Of a stretch of DNA of 7,661 nt, positions 1 to 5,304 are shown piece by piece. The stretch spans positions 1-7,661 of the forward strand of contig JAGBSA010000263.1 in the NCBI GenBank assembly GCA_017632095.1. Direction: 5' to 3'. Position 1 is the first letter of the stretch, and each line of letters opens with the position of its first letter. The DNA is from Bacteroidales bacterium. Lineage in GTDB: Bacteria; Bacteroidota; Bacteroidia; Bacteroidales; P3. A program made the translations under genes and the position numbers. Under the pieces are notes generated by a model. It saw only the letters and a list, made by a program, of their open reading frames with translations, was not told the origin of the DNA and did not search any database.

Positions 1-541
1 TTCTATAGCCGGGATTCACCTTGCCGCTTGCAGCATCGCTTAGTTTACGTTTCAACAATGTGCGTCTTAGTGGGGTTAATCGGTCTGTAAATACTTTCCC
101 TTCCAAGTGGTCGTATTCGTGTTGGAAAACTCTTGCTCTTATTCCGTCAAATTCTTCGGTGTGTTCTTCGAAATTCTCGTCAAGATATTTTACAACGATT
201 ATGCTGGGTCTTGCTACATCTTCATGAATGTCAGGAAGGGAAAGACAACCCTCTTGAAAGTCGCTCCAAATCTCACCTTTGTATTCTAGAATCTGTGGAT
301 TGATAAACACACGCTTGAATCCCTCTCCTTCGGGATATGTTTCTTTGAATGGATCTGCGTCTATAACAAACAATCTTATCGAAAGGTCTATTTGAGGAGC
401 CGCTAAACCGACACCATTTGCCGCATACATGGTTGCAAACATGTTTTCAATCAACTCATTCAAGGCTGGATAATTCTTATCTATGTCAACGGCTTTTTGT
501 TTCAAGACATTGGCGCCATAGCCTACTATAGGTAATATCAT
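1..541 (-). CDS. def: Peptide deformylase (3' end cut off by window edge)
   Basis: Removes the formyl group from the N-terminal methionine of nascent proteins; cytoplasmic, metal-dependent. I translated it by hand from ATG at 541 (MILPIVGYGANVL...). 180 codons are visible with no stop, so the C-terminus lies outside the window; related Bacteroidales enzymes are about 185 residues, so only a few residues should be missing. All three family motifs are present: GVGLAAPQ at residues 43-50, EGCLS at 97-101 (metal ligand Cys99), and HEYDH at 141-145 (HExxH; ligands His141 and His145, catalytic Glu142). It starts 5 bases after the stop codon of ruvX on the same strand, so the two are almost certainly co-transcribed; from memory this order is common in Bacteroidales. 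The identification is secure; only the exact end is unknown. Confidence 0.96.
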   Translation of the reverse strand, partial: MILPIVGYGANVLKQKAVDIDKNYPALNELIENMFATMYAANGVGLAAPQIDLSIRLFVIDADPFKETYPEGEGFKRVFINPQILEYKGEIWSDFQEGCLSLPDIHEDVARPSIIVVKYLDENFEEHTEEFDGIRARVFQHEYDHLEGKVFTDRLTPLRRTLLKRKLSDAASGKVNPGYR

Positions 542-546
542 AAATC

Positions 547-963
547 TTAATGTTTTTTCATTTGCATAAAGTCCTGTAAAATCAAAACGGCAGCAACCGT
601 GTCTATTAAGCCTTTGTCTTGACGTTTTTTCTTCTTTAAGCCGGATTGAGCTATGGTTTGGCTTGCAATTTTTGAAGTAAAACGTTCGTCAATCATATAT
701 ATGTCTTTTTCAGGAAAGGCTTTCGCTAGATTATCTACAAATACTTTCACTGCTTTTGCAGATTCCGATGGGGTGTTGTCAAGTTGCTTTGGGTCGCCTA
801 CCACAATCGCATCAACCTCTTCGCGAGACATATATTCTTTTAGGTATGGGAATATATCGATTGTAGATACTGTTGCGAGTTTTGTTGCTATTACTTGCAT
901 ATAGTCAGTTACGGCTAAACCGACTCTTTTTGTTCCGTAATCTATTGCCAATAATCTGCCCAC
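547..963 (-). CDS. ruvX: RuvX/YqgF family putative pre-16S rRNA nuclease / Holliday junction resolvase
   Basis: A 138-residue protein of the RNase H-like YqgF family, whose members are linked to 16S rRNA 5'-end maturation and, by fold, to Holliday junction resolution. Seen: AIDYGTKRVGLAV at residues 6-18 with the acidic residue Asp8; VVGDPKQLDNTPSESA at 54-69; DERFTS at 92-97 with Glu93; and D121 ahead of AAVLIL. Asp8, Glu93 and Asp121 are the expected acidic triad. The length is normal. The start is GTG (963-961): an in-frame TAA lies 15 bases upstream with no ATG in between, and family members begin MGR-LAIDYG. The promoter at 1014-1042 is about 50 bases upstream and def follows 5 bases after the stop. 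The exact substrate (rRNA or DNA junction) cannot be read from the sequence. Confidence 0.93.
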   Translation of the reverse strand: MGRLLAIDYGTKRVGLAVTDYMQVIATKLATVSTIDIFPYLKEYMSREEVDAIVVGDPKQLDNTPSESAKAVKVFVDNLAKAFPEKDIYMIDERFTSKIASQTIAQSGLKKKKRQDKGLIDTVAAVLILQDFMQMKKH

Positions 964-1013
964 TGTTTTTTGATTTTATGGTACTATGTTTTTGTTATGT
1001 CGTTATATGCTTG

Positions 1014-1042
1014 CAAAGATACGAAAAAAAACAAAAAAACAA
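1014..1042 (-). promoter_or_regulatory. Bacteroidetes-type promoter for ruvX-def
   Basis: Read on the minus strand, TTG (1042-1040) is followed by an 18-base T-rich spacer and TATCTTTG (1021-1014), matching the Bacteroidetes consensus TTG/TAnnTTTG. The spacing is identical to the ppdK promoter in this window. Transcription should start near 1008-1010, giving a leader of about 45 bases before the GTG at 963. The TTG is the last three bases of the lipocalin terminator stem, and the spacer is that terminator's T tract. Confidence 0.82.
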
Positions 1043-1070
1043 GTTGCTATGCTTTGAAAGCTGCAACTTG
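1024..1070 (-). terminator. Rho-independent terminator of the lipocalin gene
   Basis: A perfect 8-bp stem is formed by 1063-1070 and 1040-1047 (GCAACTTG and its complement), with a further 4-bp GCTT/AAGC pairing inside the 15-base loop. On the minus strand it is followed by a run of seven T, one G and eight T (1039-1024). It lies 26 bases after the lipocalin stop codon. On the plus strand the hairpin is followed only by CTTTTG, so it is directional. Confidence 0.88.
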
Positions 1071-1096
1071 CTTTTGATAATGGATTGAAAGAGAAT

Positions 1097-1630
1097 TTAG
1101 TTCTGTGGTACAAAGTATAGATTAGTAGTATCGTATCCTCTTGCTTGAATTTTTGTTAATAAAGAGTCGATGATTTGTTGAGGTGGTTTAGGAGTGCGGC
1201 TCAAAATCCAAAGGTATTCATCTGAGCGACTGCCAATGACGGCATAGTGATAGTCTTCGTCAAGTTCTAAGATGTAATAGTCCGAGTAGAAGAATGAAAA
1301 GAATGATACTTCTAGTTTGCCGTTGGACTCTTTGGTTTGAAAACGTGCTTTTCCTGTAATGCTTTTAGGTTTTCCGTTTTTGATTCCGGAGTTTACAACT
1401 TTGATTTTACCATTTGTCATAAGGCTATATTCGGCTGTAATATGAGTCATGCCTTTTTCGAAACGATGGTCATATCTCGCAATTTCATACCATCGTCCCA
1501 TATACCTTGCAACATCTAAATTGTCTATTGTGCTTACATCTATTGCTTTCGCAGGTTTGTTTGTTTGACAAGAAGTGAGTGCGATTGCAAAAGAATAGAT
1601 TGGAATAAGGATTAAAAATATTCTTTTCAT
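1097..1630 (-). CDS. Blc-type bacterial lipocalin, lipoprotein
   Basis: A 177-residue lipoprotein of the lipocalin family, whose bacterial (Blc-like) members are anchored in the outer membrane and bind lipids or other hydrophobic ligands. Seen: basic N-terminus (MKR), hydrophobic stretch, and lipobox LTSC at residues 18-21, so mature Cys21 is lipidated. MGRWYEIARYDHRFE at 44-58 contains the lipocalin GxW signature (Gly45, Trp47). NSGIKNGKPKSITGKA at 80-95 and YAVIGSRSDEYLWILSRTP at 129-147 are the other conserved strands of this subgroup. The length is normal. It begins at ATG 1630 behind an A/C-rich leader that can form a hairpin ending at the start codon. Terminators lie on both sides, so it is probably monocistronic, although no convincing promoter was seen between 1631 and 1694. 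The ligand is unknown. Blc/YgiV-like naming is possible, but I assign no symbol. Confidence 0.93.
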   Translation of the reverse strand: MKRIFLILIPIYSFAIALTSCQTNKPAKAIDVSTIDNLDVARYMGRWYEIARYDHRFEKGMTHITAEYSLMTNGKIKVVNSGIKNGKPKSITGKARFQTKESNGKLEVSFFSFFYSDYYILELDEDYHYAVIGSRSDEYLWILSRTPKPPQQIIDSLLTKIQARGYDTTNLYFVPQN

Positions 1631-1671
1631 GATTTGTTTGTTTATGGTTTGTTTGTAAGTCTAACAAATCA
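1630..1671 (-). repeat. 9-bp inverted repeat in the lipocalin leader, abutting the start codon
   Basis: TGATTTGTT at 1630-1638 and AACAAATCA at 1663-1671 are exact reverse complements with a 24-base loop. In the minus-strand mRNA the 3' arm ends on the A of the ATG, so the start codon sits at the foot of the stem. The loop is rich in ACAAACAAA runs. The pairing is mostly A-U, hence weak; it could tune translation or be fortuitous. Confidence 0.4.
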
Positions 1672-1686
1672 AGTAAAGAATTGTTC

Positions 1687-1732
1687 AAAAAGATAAAACG
1701 CACAATCAAAATAAAATTCGATTATGCGTTTT
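1687..1732 (-). terminator. Rho-independent terminator of the CoA-transferase gene
   Basis: The arms are 1720-1732 and 1695-1707. On the minus strand AAAACGCATAATC pairs with GATTGTGCGTTTT: 13 bp including one U-G pair, with a 12-base A/T loop. The 3' arm ends in TTTT and is followed by ATCTTTTTG. On the plus strand the same position is a C-A mismatch, so the structure favours the minus direction. It lies 29 bases after the stop codon of the CoA-transferase gene. Confidence 0.87.
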
Positions 1733-1761
1733 ATTGGTTATCTTGTTTTGTTTATAGAGTC

Positions 1762-3069
1762 TTATTTGCTTATAAAGTGGAAGTGTGAGCCGTATCTTTC
1801 AAATGCAGCTTTATCCAAAGCTTCTCTGTGATCAGGGTGAGCAACTGATGTTAGCAATCTTGCTCTCTCTTGAAGGCTCTTTCCATATAGATTAACAGCT
1901 CCAAATTCTGTTACGAACCAATGAATATGGTTTCTTGTAGTTACGCAACCTGCTCCAGTGGTTAGGGTGTCTGCTATCTTAGATATTCCATTCTTTGTTA
2001 CAGATGGCATAGCTATGATTGCTTTTCCTCCTTCTGAACGAGAAGCTCCATAAATGAAGTCTACTTGTCCTCCAACCCCTGAGAAGAATTTTGTTCCTAA
2101 AGAGTCAGCACAAACTTGTCCTGTGATATCTATTTGTAATGCTGAATTGATTGCAGTCATCTTTGGTTGTTGTGCAATAACGAATGGGTCGTTTGTGTAA
2201 CCTACGTCCATCATTGCAACCATTGGATTGTTGTCAATAAAGTCATAAACCTTTTGACTGCCCATCAAGAATGTTGAAACCATTTTACCTTTGTCCAATT
2301 TCTTGTTTGAACCATTGATAATTCCCTTTTCAACCAAAGGCAATACTCCATCGGCAAACATTTCTGTGTGAATACCAAGGTTCTTGTGGTTTCCTAATTG
2401 TGCCAATACTGCATTTGGTATAGCACCTATTCCCATTTGTAAACAAGCTCCGTCTTCTATCAAAGCAGCACAGTGTTTTCCTATTGCAATTTCTTGTTCG
2501 TTTGGCTCAGAAAAATGTGCTGGCATAAGAGGTGTTGAATCCTCTACAAAGATATCAATCATTGACATTGGAATCAAAGCATCGCCCAAAGCACGAGGAA
2601 CATTTGGATTAACAACTGCTATAACCGTTTTAGCAACTTCAACAGCTGCCAAGGTTGCATCAACACTTGTTCCTAATGAAACGTAACCATGAGCATCTGG
2701 AGGACAAACTTGAACCATTGCAACATCACATGGCAAGTATCCTTCTCTGTATAATTTTTGTGTTTCGCTCAAGAAGATAGGAATATAGTCTGCATAACCA
2801 GCTTGAACGTCTTTTCTAACGTTACCACCAACGAAGAAAGCGTCGTGTTGGAAAATTCCCTCAAATTCAGCGTTCGCATAAGGAGCAGGACCCTCTGTGT
2901 GAAGGTGGTGAATGTAAACATTCTTAAATTCTTTGTTTCTTCCTCTTTCGCACATTGCCTCTATAAGGCATGCAGGAGCAGAAGCAACACTGCTTAAGTG
3001 GATATGGTCTCCACTTTTTATAACCTTAACGGCTTCTTGAGCCGATACTGCTTTGTATGTATTATTCAT
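1762..3069 (-). CDS. Acetyl-CoA hydrolase / 4-hydroxybutyrate-type CoA-transferase
   Basis: A 435-residue cytoplasmic enzyme of the acetyl-CoA hydrolase/transferase family (class I CoA-transferases that move CoA between acyl-CoA and acetate through a glutamyl-CoA intermediate). Seen: N-terminal SGDHIHLSSVASAP (glycine-turn region); PPDAHGYVSLG at residues 123-133; MGIGAIPNAVLAQL at 212-225; and GIHTEMFADGVL at 232-243, whose Glu236 is the predicted catalytic glutamate. The C-terminal domain has GGQVDFIYGASRSEGGKAIIA and TEFGAVNLYGKSLQERARLL. The length is that of 4-hydroxybutyrate/butyryl-CoA:acetate CoA-transferases. I chose ATG 3069 (MNNTYKAV...): the longer reading from TTG 3099 runs across the promoter -7 box. 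It has its own promoter and terminator. The true acyl substrate (acetyl, butyryl, 4-hydroxybutyryl, succinyl or propionyl) cannot be told from sequence alone; a role in acetate- or butyrate-forming fermentation is inferred. Confidence 0.93.
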   Translation of the reverse strand: MNNTYKAVSAQEAVKVIKSGDHIHLSSVASAPACLIEAMCERGRNKEFKNVYIHHLHTEGPAPYANAEFEGIFQHDAFFVGGNVRKDVQAGYADYIPIFLSETQKLYREGYLPCDVAMVQVCPPDAHGYVSLGTSVDATLAAVEVAKTVIAVVNPNVPRALGDALIPMSMIDIFVEDSTPLMPAHFSEPNEQEIAIGKHCAALIEDGACLQMGIGAIPNAVLAQLGNHKNLGIHTEMFADGVLPLVEKGIINGSNKKLDKGKMVSTFLMGSQKVYDFIDNNPMVAMMDVGYTNDPFVIAQQPKMTAINSALQIDITGQVCADSLGTKFFSGVGGQVDFIYGASRSEGGKAIIAMPSVTKNGISKIADTLTTGAGCVTTRNHIHWFVTEFGAVNLYGKSLQERARLLTSVAHPDHREALDKAAFERYGSHFHFISK

Positions 3070-3096
3070 AATAGTATGTGTTTTTGTTTCGTGGCA

Positions 3097-3104
3097 CAAA
3101 GATA
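3097..3104 (-). promoter_or_regulatory. -7 element of the CoA-transferase promoter
   Basis: TATCTTTG on the minus strand (3104-3097), identical to the ruvX and ppdK -7 boxes. No TTG is found at the expected -33 position. The start of transcription should fall near 3090, giving an A/C-rich leader of about 20 bases before ATG 3069. This box rules out the upstream TTG start. Confidence 0.7.
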
Positions 3105-3214
3105 CGAATTTGTTCGGAGTTATTGAGGTTTTACTTGCGCTTATTTATAAAAGTTTATAATAAAACGCTGTTTGGTACGTTATCTATCCAAATAAATATT
3201 AAACAAAAGTGCTT

Positions 3215-3886
3215 ATGAAAAAATTTATTCTTTTTTTAGTTTTAGCTATTTCTTGTAGCAGTTTTGCTTATTCGCAAGATAAGGAAATGAGAAAGAAAGA
3301 TCTGCTGAATGTTATCAAAACAAGAACAAGTGTAAGGACGTTTTCTAAAAAGGTAGCTGAGCCAAAACGATATGTAGACGAGCTTTTGAAAGCTGCAATG
3401 TCTGCTCCATCTGCTATGAACAAGCAACCATGGGAGTTTCTCGTTATTACAGATAAAGAAATGAAAATGACGTTGGCAAAAGAGTTTAAGAACGCTTCAT
3501 ACATAGAGAATGCATCATTTGCAATCATTGTTTGTGGAAATATGAAAGCCGCAATTGAAGGCGAAGGACGTGAGTTTTGGGTTCAGGATTGCAGTGCCGC
3601 AACAGAGAATATATTATTGGCTGCACATTCTTTAGGATTGGGAGCAGTTTGGTGTGGGATTTACCCTGACAAAGATAGAACTTTGAAGTTGCAAGAGTTT
3701 CTTGCGTTGCCTGAATTTATAGTTCCGTTGAATATAATCCCGATATGATTTCCTGAAGGCGAACAAAAAATCAAAGAAAAGTGGAATCCGAAAAAGGTTC
3801 ACTGGGAAAAATTTGGCAATAACAAGATTGTTGAAAATAAAGAGAAACAAGGTCCAAAAAATAGCTTGCAAATAAAAGCCAAATAA
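3215..3886 (+). pseudogene. Exported nitroreductase-family flavoprotein, interrupted by in-frame TGA
   Basis: FMN-dependent nitroreductase family, interrupted near its C-terminus. From ATG 3215: MKKFILFLVLAIS-C-SSFAYSQ is a signal peptide (cleavage after AYS likely; C14 could alternatively be a lipobox Cys). KTRTSVRTFSKK at residues 35-46 and AMSAPSAMNKQPWEF at 61-75 are the FMN-binding motifs; ENILLAAHSLGLGAVWCGIYP at 131-151 is the conserved core. The frame reads ...PLNIIPI and meets TGA at 3746-3748 (codon 178), then continues as FPEGEQKIKEKWNPKKVHWEKF and on to TAA 3884-3886. Relatives read IPIG(Y/F)P...EKWNP...HW here, so TGA replaces a glycine codon (GGA by one G-to-T change). An upstream GTG at 3209 is in frame but the signal peptide starts at ATG 3215. 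As written the product is 177 residues and lacks its C-terminal tail. It may be a recent pseudogene, a still-active truncation, or a sequencing error. Confidence 0.85.
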
Positions 3887-3929
3887 AGGTTTTTGGATAT
3901 TTCCAAACAAAATAAAATTAGAATGAAAA

Positions 3930-3968
3930 GTGGATTGCTTTTGTTGGATAAAGCAATCCGCTTTTTTT
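3930..3968 (+). terminator. Rho-independent terminator downstream of the nitroreductase gene
   Basis: A 12-bp stem: GTGGATTGCTTT (3930-3941) pairs with AAAGCAATCCGC (3950-3961), with one T-G pair and an 8-base loop, followed by seven T (3962-3968). It begins 43 bases after the distal TAA at 3886 but 181 bases after the premature TGA, which supports the longer reading as the ancestral gene. Confidence 0.9.
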
Positions 3969-4007
3969 GTTGAAGCAATTTGCAAAGCCTTTCAAATGAT
4001 GAGCTTG

Positions 4008-4084
4008 TTAAAACGAAGAATCGGTTGTGGCAAAACGGCGTTTTAGAAAAATAAAACAAAGAAATAATTTATTAAAACGAAGAA
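4008..4084 (+). repeat. Three A-rich direct repeats upstream of the Fe-S operon
   Basis: TTAAAACGAAGAA occurs exactly at 4008-4020 and 4072-4084. A one-base variant of its core, TAAAACAAAGAA, begins at 4052; the last two copies both continue as ATAA. The TAAAAC starts are 43 and 21 bases apart, close to four and two helical turns. The promoter -7 box lies 28 bases after the last copy. Possible regulator sites, but low-complexity A-rich DNA makes chance repeats likely. Confidence 0.45.
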
Positions 4085-4112
4085 ATAAAATACTCAAATC
4101 AAGAAAAAATCA

Positions 4113-4127
4113 TAACTTTGCAAAGTT
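4113..4127 (+). promoter_or_regulatory. -7 element with overlapping 14-base palindrome, Fe-S operon
   Basis: TAACTTTG at 4113-4120 fits the Bacteroidetes -7 consensus TAnnTTTG; no TTG is seen 18-20 bases upstream. The box overlaps a perfect palindrome AACTTTGCAAAGTT (4114-4127) that would cover the -7 region and the likely start of transcription near 4125, a position where a bound repressor would block initiation. The leader to ATG 4189 would be about 60 bases and A-rich. Confidence 0.6.
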
Positions 4128-4188
4128 GCGTTTTCGATAAAGGGAAAAAGAGCGATTTTAATTTCTAAAAACTAAATACAAAATTCTT

Positions 4189-5295
4189 ATGAAGAAGAAA
4201 TTGTTTGCATTTATAGGTTTGTCGGTACTAACAGTTGGTCTATTTGCTCAGCGTATAGACGAAAAGGATTACCATGGACAAAAAGATGTTTCGGTTGTTT
4301 ATTTCATTAGAGAGATAACTCCCGAAAATGTTTTGAAACTATATGAGGCGTTAAACGAAGATAATTCGGGTAAAATTGGAGTTAAATTACATTTTGGAGA
4401 AAAAGGAAATAAGAATTTTCTTAATCCAGAATTGACACGTCCTTTGATGGAAAAGACAAAAGCTACATGGGTTGAAACAAATGTGCTTTATGTAGGAGAA
4501 AGACGTTATACCGATAGACATCTTGCTTTGGCTGCACAACACGGATTTACCTTTGCTCCGATAGATATTTTGGATAGTGAGGGCGAAATCGATATTCCTA
4601 CAGATGGAATGGGCTTGAAGCATTATAAAAATGTCAAGTTGGGAAAGAATTTTGTGAATTACGACAAATATATCATTTATACCCACTTCAAAGGTCATGG
4701 TTCGGCTGGCTTTGGTGGTGCTATAAAGAACTTGGCAATGGGATTTGCCTCTCCGGGAGGAAAAATGGCTCAACACGCTAGCGATTATCCACAAATCAAT
4801 TCGCCGGAAAAGTGTGTCGGTTGCTCTAATTGTGTTAATAATTGCCCGGCTGCAGCTTTGAGTATTGAGGGTGGAATTACTATAGATACGACTAAGTGTA
4901 TTGGATGTGCGAAGTGTATTGCTGAATGCCCGTTAAAGTTGTTTTCTCCAAAGCAAGTAGAATTGGCTGGTAGCACTTTTATGGAAAGATTAGTTGAATA
5001 CGCTTATGTTGCATGGAAGATAAAACCGATGGTATTTATCAATGTACTTGCAAATATATCCGCTTCTTGTGATTGTTCCTCAAGAGCACCAAAGCCTTTC
5101 TGCGGAGATATTGGAATGGTTGCTTCAAAGGATATATTGGCAATTGATCAGGCGTCATTCGATTTGGTGGCAGAACAACATAAATGTGAAGATCCATTTT
5201 TGAAAGAAAGCGGAAAGAGCGGTTTGTCTCAATTAGACTATGCCCAAAAACTTGGAATGGGTAACAGAAAATATGTTTTGATAGAAATTAAATAA
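4189..5295 (+). CDS. Exported DUF362 protein with two [4Fe-4S] ferredoxin-type motifs
   Basis: A 368-residue protein of the DUF362 family with a dicluster ferredoxin insert. Seen: signal-peptide-like N-terminus MKKKLFAFIGLSVLTVGLFA (residues 1-20), predicting export. The DUF362 core includes GKIGVKLHFGEKGNKNFL (61-78), THFKGHGSAGFGGAIKNLAMG (165-185) and DIGMVASKDILAIDQASFDL (307-326). Ferredoxin motifs are C209-x2-C212-x2-C215-x3-C219-Pro and C237-x2-C240-x2-C243-x3-C247-Pro. A further CDC (294, 296) and C305 may bind metal. The biochemical role of DUF362 proteins of this type is not established; an electron-transfer or redox role is inferred from the clusters. Iron-sulfur proteins usually leave the cytoplasm by Tat, and no twin arginine is seen, so location is uncertain. 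It heads an operon with the beta-helix lipoprotein, which starts 9 bases after its TAA. Confidence 0.9.
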   Translation: MKKKLFAFIGLSVLTVGLFAQRIDEKDYHGQKDVSVVYFIREITPENVLKLYEALNEDNSGKIGVKLHFGEKGNKNFLNPELTRPLMEKTKATWVETNVLYVGERRYTDRHLALAAQHGFTFAPIDILDSEGEIDIPTDGMGLKHYKNVKLGKNFVNYDKYIIYTHFKGHGSAGFGGAIKNLAMGFASPGGKMAQHASDYPQINSPEKCVGCSNCVNNCPAAALSIEGGITIDTTKCIGCAKCIAECPLKLFSPKQVELAGSTFMERLVEYAYVAWKIKPMVFINVLANISASCDCSSRAPKPFCGDIGMVASKDILAIDQASFDLVAEQHKCEDPFLKESGKSGLSQLDYAQKLGMGNRKYVLIEIK

Positions 5296-5304
5296 GACTG
5301 AATA

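Larger units (their letters stand above)
3887..4188. other. 302-base intergenic region: terminator, repeats, promoter; no gene
   Basis: Very A-rich. In order it holds the terminator of the nitroreductase gene (3930-3968), three copies of a TAAAACRAAGAA repeat (4009, 4052, 4073), a short 13-base palindrome AAAACGGCGTTTT (4032-4044), a -7 box overlapping a 14-base palindrome (4113-4127), and an A-rich leader. The open frames that can be drawn antisense through it have no recognisable protein character. Confidence 0.6.

Noticed and set aside
3070..3099. Longer N-terminus of the CoA-transferase from TTG 3099
   Set aside because: This stretch contains part of the promoter -7 box and the likely transcription start, and the extra residues MCHETKTHTI do not look like the family. 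ATG 3069 fits better.
3135..3161. TTG...TATAAT as a promoter for the nitroreductase gene
   Set aside because: It has 18-base spacing but the -7 region TATAATAA lacks the TTTG of Bacteroidetes promoters. In A/T-rich DNA TATAAT alone is weak evidence.
3209..3214. GTG start two codons upstream of the nitroreductase ATG
   Set aside because: ATG 3215 gives a normal signal peptide MKKFILFL; the GTG adds only two residues.
3746..3748. UGA recoded as glycine (SR1/Gracilibacteria-like code) or selenocysteine
   Set aside because: Only one such codon is seen. The promoters and proteins point to Bacteroidales, which use the standard code. The position is Gly rather than Cys, and no obvious SECIS-like hairpin follows directly.
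3799..4059. Antisense open frames in the intergenic region around 3632-4059 on the minus strand
   Set aside because: They overlap the nitroreductase tail and its terminator, have no recognisable domain, and look like low-complexity Phe/Leu/Asn translations of A-rich DNA.
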